Shown: positions 18,782-27,720, counted from the first letter of the stretch. The stretch: 64,000 bases of DNA from Olavius sp. associated proteobacterium Delta 1 (GCA_902749685.1 CACVKW010000119.1:1-64000), one strand, 5' to 3'. Numbers and translations are program-made. The notes: generated by a model from the letters alone, not told the origin.

Positions 18782-20872
18782 TCAATTAACTAAATATACT
18801 CTACAAAGCATCCCTCTTAAATTTTCAGAACCGGTCTCCGCACCGTTTTGTTTTTGATCGTCGGTCAGCATGTTTATATTGGAATCCGACCAGCCGAATA
18901 TATCGCGGATTCCTTTTTCGGGAAACCACCAGCCGAAATCAGCGCAAACCACCCGTGGATCGACCTTTTCTGAAAGGATCGCTTTTTGTTTGATCCTGCC
19001 TCTTGCGGTTTCAAGGTAAACCCAGTCACCGTGTCCGATAGCGCTCCGGGCAGCGGTGGCGGGGTGGATCAGGACTGCAGGTTCCGGATGCCCCTGTCGC
19101 AGGCTATCAATCTGCCTGCCGCAGGAGTGCAGGTAATAGATAGATTTCTTGGTTGTCAAAACCAGGGGGTATTTTGCAGCCAGCTCAGGGTCACTTTCGG
19201 GCGTTTCCGGAGGTTCACGATAGACGGGCAGTGGATCAAATCCCCAGGATTCAAGCTGGTTAGAATAAATTTCCACTTTGCCGGAGGGTGTCGCAAATCC
19301 GTTTTTTTCGTATTTGCGGTATCGAGTGGCACCGGATATCACTGCTTTTTCCTTGAATTGCGCATAGGTCATTCCGGTCGGCTTTAAAACTTCATCTAAC
19401 AATTCACGGCTGTCTTTCCAAAACAGTTCCTGCAGCCCTAAACGCAAAGCCAGTTGTGCGGTGATTTCAAAATCCGATCTGCATTCGTCAATTTGAACTA
19501 CCTTTTGTTGAACCTGAGCGAAGGGATAGTAAGGCGGGGCAACAATGCTGTCATATTCAAAAAAAGTGGCCGCCGGCAACACAATGTCCGCCAGGGCGGC
19601 CGTAGGGGTCATAAAAAGGTCGGAAACCGCTATAAAATTCAGCTTCTTGAAAGCCTGATAGGCCCGGCGTGTGTTCGTATATGTGACAAGCGGATTGGAC
19701 GCATGAATATAGGCACTTTGAATGGGATAGGGTTTTTCAGTTAATATCGCGTCAACAAGGTCTCTTGGGAGTATTCGATAAAACTGGGGCAACCGATTTT
19801 GACCGCCGTCCACCCGTCTTTGCCACACCTGCGGGGTAACCCTGTTCCGCAGGGCGATATCCGGAGCCCCCGGACCGGCCAGCGGGTAGGACGGCAGGAC
19901 ATCGCCTCCCGGAATATCCAGGCTGCCGACAATCGCTTTAAGTATCGCAAGCGCCCGGGCGGTCTGGAAACTGTTGACCCCATGATCCACGGCATTGCCC
20001 CACTGGAGGCAGGCCGGTTTGGCCCCGGCATAAAATCTGGCAGCCGCTTTAATTTTGTCGACCGGTACCCAGGTGATATCTGCAACCTTCTCCGGGGTAT
20101 AGGGCCGGATGTGATCTTTGAGTTGCTCAAAACCCATCGTGAATTGTTTTACAAAATTCTGATCATACCCTTTTTCGTTGATAATCACGTGCAGGATACC
20201 CAGGGCCAGGGCCAGGTCGGTACCCGGCCTTAATTGGAGCCAGATACGGGCTTTTTTCGCCAACACGGTTTGTACCGGATCAGCGACGATCAGTTGTGTG
20301 CCTTTATCAAGTTGACGGACGGTTCGGTGATGCTCGCCGATACGGGTTTCAGCAAGGTTCGCGCCCCAGACAAATACGCAGGCGGGAGGATGCTCGTAAT
20401 CGGCGACCGTGTAAGAGCCGCAGGTCATTTGCGAGGCAAATAGACGCGGCAGAAAGCAGACATGCCCCGTCGTGGCAAAATTGGGAGATCCAAAGGCATT
20501 GGCCAGCCGCTCGTTATAACTATCGATCAAGCCTTTGGCAGAGCCCTGGATAAATCCCACGCTTTCAGGCCCAACGCTATCCCGGGTTTTGATAAACTCA
20601 TCGGCGATGGTGCCCAAAGCGTCATCCCAGGATATTTTTGCCCACTGCCCCGCGCCTTTTTTCCCGATCCGCTTGAGCGGGTGCTTTAAACGGTCCGGGT
20701 GGTAAAGAAGTTGCGGGGCGGCCCGCCCTTTCGGGCACAGCACACCGTGGTTTATCGGACTTTGCGGGTCACCTTTTACCTTGACAACCTTGCCGTCTCC
20801 GACCTGAATCAACATGCCACAGGCCGCAAAACACATGCCGCACGTACTCCTAATTTCACCCTCTTGAATCAT
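18782..20872 (-). CDS. Single-subunit molybdopterin oxidoreductase (MopB, DMSO-reductase superfamily)
   Basis: 696 residues. N-terminal 4Fe-4S ligands C11, C14, C18 and C46 (CGMCFAAC, then GVLCPKGRA). Cys139 in TTGHVCFLPR is in the position of the metal-ligating residue. Two further MopB domains follow (VFVWGANLAETR, IHASNPLVTYTNT, DIVLPAATFFEY) and the C-terminal molybdopterin-dinucleotide-binding barrel (YPLVLTTKKS). No Tat signal and no adjacent Fe-S or membrane subunit gene, so it should be a cytoplasmic stand-alone enzyme. The spacing resembles acetylene hydratase, but the aspartate that there follows the second cluster cysteine is phenylalanine here, so that activity is unlikely. Substrate unknown. 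Confidence 0.93.
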   Translation of the reverse strand: MIQEGEIRSTCGMCFAACGMLIQVGDGKVVKVKGDPQSPINHGVLCPKGRAAPQLLYHPDRLKHPLKRIGKKGAGQWAKISWDDALGTIADEFIKTRDSVGPESVGFIQGSAKGLIDSYNERLANAFGSPNFATTGHVCFLPRLFASQMTCGSYTVADYEHPPACVFVWGANLAETRIGEHHRTVRQLDKGTQLIVADPVQTVLAKKARIWLQLRPGTDLALALGILHVIINEKGYDQNFVKQFTMGFEQLKDHIRPYTPEKVADITWVPVDKIKAAARFYAGAKPACLQWGNAVDHGVNSFQTARALAILKAIVGSLDIPGGDVLPSYPLAGPGAPDIALRNRVTPQVWQRRVDGGQNRLPQFYRILPRDLVDAILTEKPYPIQSAYIHASNPLVTYTNTRRAYQAFKKLNFIAVSDLFMTPTAALADIVLPAATFFEYDSIVAPPYYPFAQVQQKVVQIDECRSDFEITAQLALRLGLQELFWKDSRELLDEVLKPTGMTYAQFKEKAVISGATRYRKYEKNGFATPSGKVEIYSNQLESWGFDPLPVYREPPETPESDPELAAKYPLVLTTKKSIYYLHSCGRQIDSLRQGHPEPAVLIHPATAARSAIGHGDWVYLETARGRIKQKAILSEKVDPRVVCADFGWWFPEKGIRDIFGWSDSNINMLTDDQKQNGAETGSENLRGMLCRVYLVN

Positions 20873-20972
20873 AGCATTGACTTTCGCTAAGATTTAGATG
20901 TAATCGAATTCCAGATGACTATAGCAGGAACCGTTAATTGCGCAAAGGACTGTTTTTGGGGGATGAAAAAAT

Positions 20973-21131
20973 ATGATTGCTAAATTTCATGGTGTGTTCA
21001 GTTTGCTATTGATCCTGGCATCCGTAATGATTGCGTTGGCCTACTTGCTAAGTATCTCAACGGCCTGGCAGAAATTTTATTTTTTGTCTGCCGGGCCTGC
21101 AGTAATACTAACTGCCCCAATTGTAAGTTAA
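20973..21131 (+). CDS. Possible 52-residue membrane protein
   Basis: ATG at 20973, TAA at 21129-21131. The product has a hydrophobic stretch SLLLILASVMIALAYLLS and a second one near the C-terminus (AGPAVILTAPIV), like a small two-helix membrane protein. GGGGGA lies about 10 bp before the ATG. No family recognised. It is divergent from the molybdopterin oxidoreductase, in a 733-bp region without larger genes. Confidence 0.4.
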   Translation: MIAKFHGVFSLLLILASVMIALAYLLSISTAWQKFYFLSAGPAVILTAPIVS

Positions 21132-21141
21132 CAGCCGCAAC

Positions 21142-21291
21142 CTAAAGCCACTGAGATTTAATTCTCACGGTTGGAACACCGGAGAATAACTCTTCAACCA
21201 GCGGAATTATGCTCCCATCCAATGCCACCCAGAGTTTCTTTTTTGCCGGTGTCCGGACTGTTACAAACTGATACAAACTATTGTTTGACAT
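21142..21291 (-). CDS. Possible 49-residue protein or gene fragment
   Basis: On the minus strand an ATG at 21291 opens a frame ending at a TAG (21144-21142). It reads MSNNSLYQFVTVRTPAKK, then LWVALDGSIIPLVEELFSG, which has a natural composition for a soluble protein. There is no strong ribosome-binding site. It might be the fused ends of a decayed larger gene. No family recognised. Confidence 0.28.
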   Translation of the reverse strand: MSNNSLYQFVTVRTPAKKKLWVALDGSIIPLVEELFSGVPTVRIKSQWL

Positions 21292-21509
21292 TTTCCGATA
21301 AAAGCGCAAATTATTAATCAGGTTTCCGTTATCAATCCTGCTAATTCTAAATATGATGACTTACCAAGGCATGTGAAGACTGACTGGTTTTTGAAAGATC
21401 AAAAAACAGGTAGAGTTTTCAGCCTCTTAGTTCCGGCTTTTGTTCTTATTAAACGATATGCTGATTAGGAATAAACAAATATAAAGAAAAAAATATGCGC
21501 AGCATAATA

Positions 21510-21604
21510 TAATTAAGACGCCGGCGCATAGATCTAACAAGTATTTCAAAATCTCAAAAAACAATCAACAAGCCTGAATGAAAATATTCAGGGCGGATTA
21601 ATTA
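21510..21604. repeat. Short inverted-end element, copy A
   Basis: Left end TAATTAAGACGCC (21510-21522) and right end GGCGGATTAATTA (21592-21604) are inverted with 11 of 13 matches. Just inside the right end is a hairpin CCTGAAT/ATTCAGG (21573-21579 with 21586-21592). The sequence ATGCGCAGCAT occurs just outside the left end (21494-21504), as it does at copy B (54741-54751). It ends in the ribosome-binding region of the PP2C gene. Confidence 0.7.
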
Positions 21605-21614
21605 GGTGACCGCA

Positions 21615-23258
21615 ATGAAAATCAAGGAACATGTTTCCTGCTTTTGTTCTTTCTGGCGACCTTCGGTGGCGAGACGAATCACGATGTATTTCCTGCTCTT
21701 TGGACTGATTATTTTCTTGGTTACGGCGATGCTGTTTACCATCAGCGGCAAAAAACAATTCATGAGTTCAACCAGCAAAGTCGTCAATCATCAGTTGTCA
21801 CAACTGGAAGGCAGCAAAGAACCGGATTTTATCTGGAATGGTATTAATCGATCGGAGCCGGAATTGTATCAGTTGCTGGAAATTCTGGCCAATCTGTCTT
21901 CAACCTTTTACACGGTTAAAGATATTTCAATATACAGCAAGGCGGTGGATGACGAATCCTGGCATCGGCTGTATTTCCCGGATGGTCCCACAATGCAGTC
22001 AGATCGAATCCTGGGAGATCCCTATACCGGCGAACTGGATAGTTGGCTCGGAGATCGCTTTCGACCGGCTAGAGCCAAGATTATGGCAGCCAATGGCCTG
22101 CATTCCATGTTTGTCAATATTACCGGTTCCAAAGATACAAATTTCTATTTTCTCAAAATCGGAGTGGACAGCGAGGGTATGGCCGGCTTCATGCATAAAC
22201 GAATGAAGCATCTGATTTTTTTCTTTTTAATCGCCTTGATTTTCCTGCGCTTTATTGGATACTACTTTGCACGCAAAATCGCCGGCCCCATAGAAACCCT
22301 TTCAAACGTTTCCAGTGCTGTTGCCAAAGGTGATTTGTCAAAGACGGCACCCGTAACCACCAATGATGAAATCGGAGAATTGGCTAAAAATTTCAATCAT
22401 ATGATTGAAGGGCTGCGGGAGTGGGAGCGCATCAAGATGCTTGAATTTGAGATGGAAAAAGGTCAAAAAATCCAACGAGATTTTTTGCCCAGCTTTATTC
22501 CCAACTTACCGGACTGGAACATTGCGACCGCTTTCTTTCCGGCCGGCAAAGTCTCAGGGGACTTTTACGATGTGTTCAAACTTTCCGACGGCAACATCGG
22601 TCTGGTGATCGCCGATGTCTGTGACAAAGGGGTGGGCTCCGCCCTTTACATGGCGTTATTCCGCAGCCTGATCCGCGTGTTTGCCGAGCAGGCGGTCTAT
22701 TGCGATTCGACAACCGTTAGCCAACTCAACCAACCCTGGGAGAACAATCCCAAGGCCCCATCCGCTGAAGATCTGCAAAAGATTCGCCTGCGGGCCGTTC
22801 CGTTTACCAACAACTACATCGCCCAGACCCATGGCGAAGAGAGTATGTTCGCCACGTTGTTTTTTGGCGTGCTGAATCCTGAGACCGGAAATCTGTACTA
22901 TATTAACGGCGGCCATGAACCGCTGTATCTGATCAACTCCAAAGGTGTGAAGCAAAAAATCGATCCGACCGGACCTGCAGTGGGGCTGTGGCCGGATACG
23001 ACCTACGATATTGGGCAGATCAAGATGGAGCCGGGTGAAATGTTGATCGGGTATACGGACGGCGTTACCGAAGCCCGTTCGCCGGCGGATGAAATATTTA
23101 CCCGAAACCGACTGCGTTCACTAATTGAACAACCATTTACCACAGCTTCCGAAATGCTGGAGCGCGTCAGGGCCAACCTGTTCACTTTCATTGATATTGC
23201 CCCGCGAAGTGATGATGTCACCATGCTGGCTGTTGAAAGGGTGATCAGCACAGGATAG
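21615..23258 (+). CDS. HAMP-domain PP2C (SpoIIE/RsbU-type) serine phosphatase
   Basis: About 547 residues from the ATG at 21615, which has AGGTGA 5 bp upstream; the GTG 9 bp earlier lies within that site. A membrane helix (YFLLFGLIIFLVTAMLF) is followed by a periplasmic sensor region of about 150 residues, a second helix (LIFFFLIALIFLRFIGYYFA), a HAMP domain (GPIETLSNVSSAVAKGDL to DEIGELAKNFNHMIEG) and a SpoIIE/PP2C phosphatase with the RsbU hallmarks QRDFLPS, SGDFYDVF, VIADVCDKGVGSALYM, GGHEPLYL and GYTDGVTEAR. It likely senses an envelope signal and dephosphorylates an anti-sigma-antagonist-like partner, none of which is encoded nearby. Confidence 0.93.
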   Translation: MKIKEHVSCFCSFWRPSVARRITMYFLLFGLIIFLVTAMLFTISGKKQFMSSTSKVVNHQLSQLEGSKEPDFIWNGINRSEPELYQLLEILANLSSTFYTVKDISIYSKAVDDESWHRLYFPDGPTMQSDRILGDPYTGELDSWLGDRFRPARAKIMAANGLHSMFVNITGSKDTNFYFLKIGVDSEGMAGFMHKRMKHLIFFFLIALIFLRFIGYYFARKIAGPIETLSNVSSAVAKGDLSKTAPVTTNDEIGELAKNFNHMIEGLREWERIKMLEFEMEKGQKIQRDFLPSFIPNLPDWNIATAFFPAGKVSGDFYDVFKLSDGNIGLVIADVCDKGVGSALYMALFRSLIRVFAEQAVYCDSTTVSQLNQPWENNPKAPSAEDLQKIRLRAVPFTNNYIAQTHGEESMFATLFFGVLNPETGNLYYINGGHEPLYLINSKGVKQKIDPTGPAVGLWPDTTYDIGQIKMEPGEMLIGYTDGVTEARSPADEIFTRNRLRSLIEQPFTTASEMLERVRANLFTFIDIAPRSDDVTMLAVERVISTG

Positions 23259-23295
23259 GTAAATGCAGAGACCCGTCATTTAAACATGTAATTGA

Positions 23296-23570
23296 CTGAG
23301 ATTATGAAAATCCCAAGCACCAAAAACCAAATCACAAACAAATCCCAAAAACCCAAATTCAAAATTTCAAACAAATGGTCCATCTTCAGTTGCGACCGCT
23401 GGCATCATCTCCGGAAGACCTAAAGTTTGCGAAACGATGTTATACAAATGCAGTGCGTGTTTTGGTCATTGATATTTGTGATTTGAGATTTACCCTTCGA
23501 CTGGGCTTCGGGTGGTGAGCCTGTCGAACCATCTGTTATTTGATACTTGGGATTTGGAATTTTAATTGTC
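23296..23570. repeat. Spacer with low-complexity inverted words
   Basis: The 537-bp gap 23259-23795 has no gene. At 23296-23380 it is rich in CCAAATC/CAAATCCCAAA words. Their inverted forms (TTTGTGATTTGAGATTT, CTTGGGATTTGGAATTT) appear at 23475-23565, separated by a GTGGTGAGCCTGTCGAAC-type segment of the kind commonly repeated in bacterial spacers. Confidence 0.4.
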
Positions 23571-23795
23571 CTGCAAAACCTTCTAATGCAATTGTTGTTT
23601 TAGAATTCACTTTAACGTATCCTAAAAGAGCATTGGATCAGGCTTGAACGATCAGAAATATCCTGATATTAATCTATTATTCATAGTGAACACGAATAAA
23701 TACGGCTTATCCGGATTCACATAAATCCGTGAAGATCTGTGTCCTAAAATTATTAAAATGATTTTTTTCCAAATTATCATAAGAAAGGAAGCGGA

Positions 23796-24221
23796 ATGGC
23801 TAAGCAAAATCAGTTTCTGACCACCGGCGAATTTGCTTCAAAAGCCGGAATACCGACCTCATCCGTCACAAAATTGATCCGGGAAGGCAAAATCAAGGCT
23901 AAAAAAAAATCAGGTAAATGGATGATTTCATCGGATCAGCTAGAAGCACAGGCTGGGCCTGTTTCGAATAAGCCGGCCAAGAAAAAGGCAACCGCTAAAA
24001 AACCAACACCGACCAAAATGGATAAACCCGCTAAAGCGAAAACAACAGCCGGGAAGATGTATACCGTGGCCGAATTCGCCGGCCTGACATATTTAACTGA
24101 ATTTGGCGTGAAGGAATGGTTAAAACAAGGGCGTCTTACCGGTCAACAGGCAGCAGGTGGTGAATGGATGATCGACGCCGCCAACCTTGAATTACCAGGT
24201 GTAAAAAGGTTAGTAAGATAA
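23796..24221 (+). CDS. Protein with two excisionase-type helix-turn-helix domains
   Basis: 141 residues. Residues about 7-50 (LTTGEFASKAGIPTSSVTKL, then IREGKIKAKKKSGKWMIS) and about 88-135 (YTVAEFAGLTYLTEFGVKEW, then LKQGRLTGQQ) are both MerR/excisionase-like (HTH_17) units. They are joined by a lysine/alanine/proline linker of about 35 residues similar to H1-like tails. A tandem arrangement suggests binding to two spaced sites or bending of DNA, as for nucleoid-associated or recombination-directionality proteins. AAGGAAG precedes the start. A strong terminator follows at 24275. No integrase is adjacent. Confidence 0.85.
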   Translation: MAKQNQFLTTGEFASKAGIPTSSVTKLIREGKIKAKKKSGKWMISSDQLEAQAGPVSNKPAKKKATAKKPTPTKMDKPAKAKTTAGKMYTVAEFAGLTYLTEFGVKEWLKQGRLTGQQAAGGEWMIDAANLELPGVKRLVR

Positions 24222-24274
24222 GGCTGAATTTGAATAATTGACGAAACCCAAAAATCATGGCATAAATAAAATAT

Positions 24275-24311
24275 AAAAAGGCAGAGTCGATCCTGATTCT
24301 GCCTTTTTATT
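24275..24311 (+). terminator. Rho-independent terminator of the double-HTH gene
   Basis: AAAAAGGCAGA (24275-24285) pairs with TCTGCCTTTTT (24298-24308) over a 12-nt loop, so the stem ends in a T-run. It lies 54 bp after the stop codon. Confidence 0.85.
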
Positions 24312-24572
24312 TGGGCTTCCCAGCATGCCGTTATTTTCTCAAGATTGATTTCTCATTTAGGAAGAAACGGAAACCCTCCGGAAAAGATGCACGCGCAGCC
24401 GGGAAGCCACAAAAGCATATTTCTTTAAAACTATTTAAATAGCAAGAAAAATACGTGCGCGTTCACCACTGATCTGAAGTGATTATCACTACAATATTTT
24501 TTTGAACTGCTCATCCTAGCAGGAATTCACTTGACCAGATGCTGACACTTGTGTATTGAATTTTGTTTGTTT

Positions 24573-25811
24573 ATGCAATCCTCACCTTATTTAAAATTGC
24601 GCGTCTTCATCCCGTTTGCCCTGGGATATTGTCTTTCCTACCTCCTCCGGGTTGTCAATGCCGTGCTTGCCCCGGATCTGGCATCAGACCTCGGGGTCGG
24701 GCCCTCAGAGCTCGGGCTGCTCACTGCCGCCTATTTTATTACATTTGCTGCTTTCCAGCTGCCCCTGGGCATACTGCTCGATCGATACGGACCACGAAAA
24801 ATTGAAGCCTTCCTGCTCATCTTTGCGGCTGTCGGCGCGTTTATCTTCTCTCGAGCCCAAAGCGTTTCAGGTCTGGTAATCGGAAGGGCGTTGATCGGCT
24901 TTGGGGTATCAGCTTGTCTTATGGCTGCTTTCAAAGCATATGTCATATGGTTTCGCCGGCAGCAATTGCCCCTCATCAACGGCTTTCAAATGGCAGCCGG
25001 CGGTTTTGGTGCACTCACCGCCACGGCACCCGTCGAAGCAGCTTTAGGCGTCACAGATTGGCGCGGCGTGTTTTTTATATTAGCGCTAATCACCCTGGCA
25101 ATTGCAGCGGCGGTATATTGGGTAGTGCCGGAAAAAAAGATCGAATCCAATGGCGACAGCGTTAAAGATCAGCTTAACGGAATGGTGAGTGTCTTTTCCA
25201 GCCTGACGTTTTGGCGTATCGCCCCCGTAACCGTTATGTCCCAGGCTTCATTTTTAGCCATCCAGGGCCTTTGGTCCGGTCCCTGGCTGCGGGATGTGGC
25301 CGGTTTTGAGCGGGCAACCATTGCCCAGGTGCTGTTGACAATCGCTGTTGCCATGGTCGCGGGATTCATTTTTATGGGAGCAGTGGCCGAACGCTTTAGC
25401 CGCTTGGGCATCAAACCGATCGCTGTGGCGGTAACCGGAATGAGTGCATTTATAATAGTACAGGCACTGCTCATCTTAGAAGTAACTTCGTGGGCGCATA
25501 CATTGTGGATCTTATTCGGAATTTTCGGCACAGCTGGAATTATTCCCTACGCGGTGTTGTCGCAAAGTTTTCCCCTGCATCTGTCCGGCCGGGTCAATAC
25601 AGCCTTAAACCTCCTAGTTTTTGTGGCAGCCTTTTCCGCCCAATGGGGAATTGGTGCCATCATTAACATGTGGCCGGGTACTGCCGGCGGTGGTTATGCA
25701 CCCCCCGGCTACCAGGCGGCTTTTGCCATGATGCTGTTGCTGCAGCTGTCAGCCGTGCTGTGGTTCATCCTTGCCAGCCTGATTCATCATCGTCGTAAAC
25801 GAATAGAATAA
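24573..25811 (+). CDS. Major facilitator superfamily transporter
   Basis: About 412 residues from the ATG at 24573; the frame also allows a TTG at 24549, but the extra residues (MCIEFCLF) look unnatural. Twelve hydrophobic segments. The MFS loop 2-3 motif is seen as GILLDRYGPRKIEAFLL, and the N-terminal half has RALIGFGVSACLMAAFK, as in the nitrate/sugar-phosphate-like groups. Inner membrane; substrate unknown. No strong ribosome-binding site, and it stands alone between a terminator-bounded HTH gene and a gap. Another unrelated MFS gene is at 30298. Confidence 0.9.
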   Translation: MQSSPYLKLRVFIPFALGYCLSYLLRVVNAVLAPDLASDLGVGPSELGLLTAAYFITFAAFQLPLGILLDRYGPRKIEAFLLIFAAVGAFIFSRAQSVSGLVIGRALIGFGVSACLMAAFKAYVIWFRRQQLPLINGFQMAAGGFGALTATAPVEAALGVTDWRGVFFILALITLAIAAAVYWVVPEKKIESNGDSVKDQLNGMVSVFSSLTFWRIAPVTVMSQASFLAIQGLWSGPWLRDVAGFERATIAQVLLTIAVAMVAGFIFMGAVAERFSRLGIKPIAVAVTGMSAFIIVQALLILEVTSWAHTLWILFGIFGTAGIIPYAVLSQSFPLHLSGRVNTALNLLVFVAAFSAQWGIGAIINMWPGTAGGGYAPPGYQAAFAMMLLLQLSAVLWFILASLIHHRRKRIE

Positions 25812-26048
25812 AATAGTCAAGAACGAGTTGGCCAATTAGGGATTTTATTATAGAAGGTCTGAAAAGGGAGAAACGGGTGAAATTTCTCGGGCAGATTTGG
25901 TTGACTGAGTTATATCAGCAATTCCAACGATTTAATTTAAAATCAAAAACATACAGGAATTTTCCAACCATTACCATCGCTCAGAATCAATCCGGAACGA
26001 TCAACGGCCAAAGGCGTAATTAAGATGCACTTCAAAATTAATGTATTA

Positions 26049-26279
26049 TTATTCAATCTTAATTTTGGTCATCTTTTTGCCTGGTTTTTTAGAACCCTTT
26101 TTCTCATAGTGGTCGATCCGCTCATCCAGCAAAGACCGAATGCCCTTTAGAAATTCAACCTTCGAACGGGTCATGTGTTCAAAAAATTTTGATTTTTTCC
26201 CCATGCTGCCATCCAAGTCCGAAAAAAATTTACCGACAGGGCAGTCAACCATTTGTTCTTTATTCTTTTTCGCCGCCAT
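26049..26279 (-). CDS. Small basic conserved-looking protein
   Basis: 76 residues, lysine-rich at both ends, with the core CPVGKFFSDLDGSMGKKSKF and VEFLKGIRSLLDERIDHYEK. I recall similar short proteins in deltaproteobacterial genomes, function unknown. The helix IRSLLDERIDHYEKK suggests an amphipathic dimerising segment. GGAGAGGGAAATGG lies at the start region on the minus strand, giving a good ribosome-binding site. Confidence 0.75.
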   Translation of the reverse strand: MAAKKNKEQMVDCPVGKFFSDLDGSMGKKSKFFEHMTRSKVEFLKGIRSLLDERIDHYEKKGSKKPGKKMTKIKIE

Positions 26280-26335
26280 TTCCCTCTCCTTTGGATATGA
26301 ATCTCATTAAGGATAATAATCAATATTTTTCAAAA

Positions 26336-26390
26336 GACTGAGCAAAGCGATATCCACAATTATTCAATTTGCAATCTTCGATATTCAATT
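26336..26390. repeat. Dispersed 55-bp spacer repeat, copy 1
   Basis: Aligns without gaps to 57311-57365 with 47 of 55 identical bases (for example AGCG.(T/C)ATCCACAA, then TATTCAATTT, then ATATTCAATT). Located between the two small minus-strand genes at 26049 and 26406. Confidence 0.65.
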
Positions 26391-26405
26391 CCGGCTTGTC
26401 CGGAT

Positions 26406-26678
26406 TTAGGGTGATCCGAGATATCGATCCATCCTCTCCCGCCACACCGCCTGATCGACAACACAAACATCGCCGTTGTCATCCCGCGTGGCAATTACAA
26501 CACCGAAATCTTCGGCCGACACCACGCCGCAGGAATTTCCTGACCAGCTTGCAAACACAGGGTCTACGGAGATGAAAGCCTCCAGACGCTCCCTGTCCAC
26601 TGGTATCGTGCACTCCCGATCCGGTATTACAATGACATCCGTTTCCTTCTTATCGTCATGAACATAATATGCGATCAT
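26406..26678 (-). CDS. Small hypothetical protein
   Basis: 90 residues, acidic, with alternating strands: MIAYYVHDDKKETDVIVIPD, then FGVVIATRDDNGDVCVVD, ending VWRERMDRYLGSP. The start has GGAAGG 5 bp upstream, which supports translation. I do not recognise the family. No signal peptide or membrane segment. Confidence 0.7.
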   Translation of the reverse strand: MIAYYVHDDKKETDVIVIPDRECTIPVDRERLEAFISVDPVFASWSGNSCGVVSAEDFGVVIATRDDNGDVCVVDQAVWRERMDRYLGSP

Positions 26679-26854
26679 AGTTCCTTCCCGGTTTTATAAG
26701 TTAGCTTTTTAATAATTGATGGTTTCGCAAAAATTCCGAATCAGGAATAATATAAACACCATTGTAATGAGATCGAGAAATTTTTGCAAATACCCTTGAA
26801 CCATACTATGCAATGCTTAGGATATATTTAAATGAACTTGGACAAGGAGGCAAT

Positions 26855-27376
26855 ATGAAAATAAAACCCATAAACCGATTATATTTGTTGAAGGTATTTA
26901 CCGGTATTACCGTAATATTATTTATTTCGTCATTTGCATTGAATCAATTTGCCTATGGCGCAGGCACATCGAGTAAATCCAGTTCAAAATCGGAATCGGC
27001 TGCTCAAAAACGGGAGCGCGCCAATGAGTATTTTGAAGAGGGCAAAAATCTCCAGGAAAAATGGAACTACAAGAAAGCTTCAAAAAAATACGAACGCGCA
27101 GTAAAGATAGACCCCAGCTACGCCGAAGCTTACAGCAATCTGGGATACACCTATCGCAAACAGGAAAAGTTTGATAAGGCCGTTCGCGCGTATAAAAAAG
27201 CCATCAAACTTGATCCGACTCTGGCCGAAGCTCATGAATATCTGGGCGAAGCCTATGCTGAAATGGGCAAATTTGATCTGGCTGAAAAAGAGCTGGCAAT
27301 ATTGCGGGAACTCGGATCCGATGAAGCCGAAGAGCTGGAAAAATTTATCGCAAAGATGAAAAAGCAAAAGAGCTAA
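26855..27376 (+). CDS. Exported TPR protein
   Basis: About 173 residues from the ATG at 26855, which has AAGGAGG 5 bp upstream; the earlier ATG at 26813 lacks such a site and would bury the signal peptide. The N-terminus (LLKVFTGITVILFISSFAL) is a signal peptide or anchor. Two and a half TPR units follow: ANEYFEEGKNLQEKWNYKKA, YAEAYSNLGYTYRKQEKFDK and LAEAHEYLGEAYAEMGKFDL, each with the canonical W/Y-L-G-Y-A-F-A positions. Likely a periplasmic interaction protein. It ends before two hairpins. Confidence 0.9.
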   Translation: MKIKPINRLYLLKVFTGITVILFISSFALNQFAYGAGTSSKSSSKSESAAQKRERANEYFEEGKNLQEKWNYKKASKKYERAVKIDPSYAEAYSNLGYTYRKQEKFDKAVRAYKKAIKLDPTLAEAHEYLGEAYAEMGKFDLAEKELAILRELGSDEAEELEKFIAKMKKQKS

Positions 27377-27502
27377 TTGTTTCGCCCTGAAAAATAGCAC
27401 AATCAGGGATTAAATTGCCCGTTGATGAAGAAGGAATTGGTTGTTCGAAAGCCCGCGAAATAATTATTTTATGCTTTGCATTATTATTTTCTTTGTTTTA
27501 TT

Positions 27503-27537
27503 TCAATATGAAATCAGTCCGGCTGATTTCATATTGA
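27503..27537. terminator. Perfect 15-bp-stem hairpin
   Basis: TCAATATGAAATCAG (27503-27517) pairs perfectly with CTGATTTCATATTGA (27523-27537) over a 5-nt loop. TTTAAC follows. It may terminate the TPR gene or be a regulatory site. Confidence 0.6.
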
Positions 27538-27566
27538 TTTAACTTTCCAAATATGCAAATAAATTA

Positions 27567-27600
27567 AACCCCAATTCCAATAAGGGATTGGGGTTATTTA
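27567..27600 (+). terminator. Probable rho-independent terminator
   Basis: AACCCCAATTCC (27567-27578) pairs with GGGATTGGGGTT (27584-27595) with one wobble, followed by ATTTATT. It separates the TPR gene from the aminotransferase. Confidence 0.65.
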
Positions 27601-27653
27601 TTCTAACACCGAAAACCTGATCCTTATTCCATTGGTTATCTGACCGTAATCAC

Positions 27654-27704
27654 CACCCCTTTAGGGTGAAACAATAGCCTGGGTCAGCCGCGCTGTGGCC
27701 AGGC
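27654..27704 (+). promoter_or_regulatory. Structured 5' leader of the aminotransferase gene
   Basis: Two consecutive hairpins lie directly before the ribosome-binding site. The first is CACCC/GGGTG (27654-27658 with 27664-27668). The second is GCCTGG/CCAGGC (27677-27682 with 27699-27704), with an inner CAGC/GCTG (27685-27688 with 27692-27695). GAAGGAGG follows 1 base later. This arrangement could hide or expose the ribosome-binding site. I cannot assign it to a known riboswitch class. Confidence 0.45.
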
Positions 27705-27720
27705 GAAGGAGGGTAAGAAT

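Noticed and set aside
18782..20872. Acetylene hydratase assignment for the MopB protein
   Set aside because: Cluster spacing is similar, but the expected catalytic aspartate next to the second cluster cysteine is phenylalanine.
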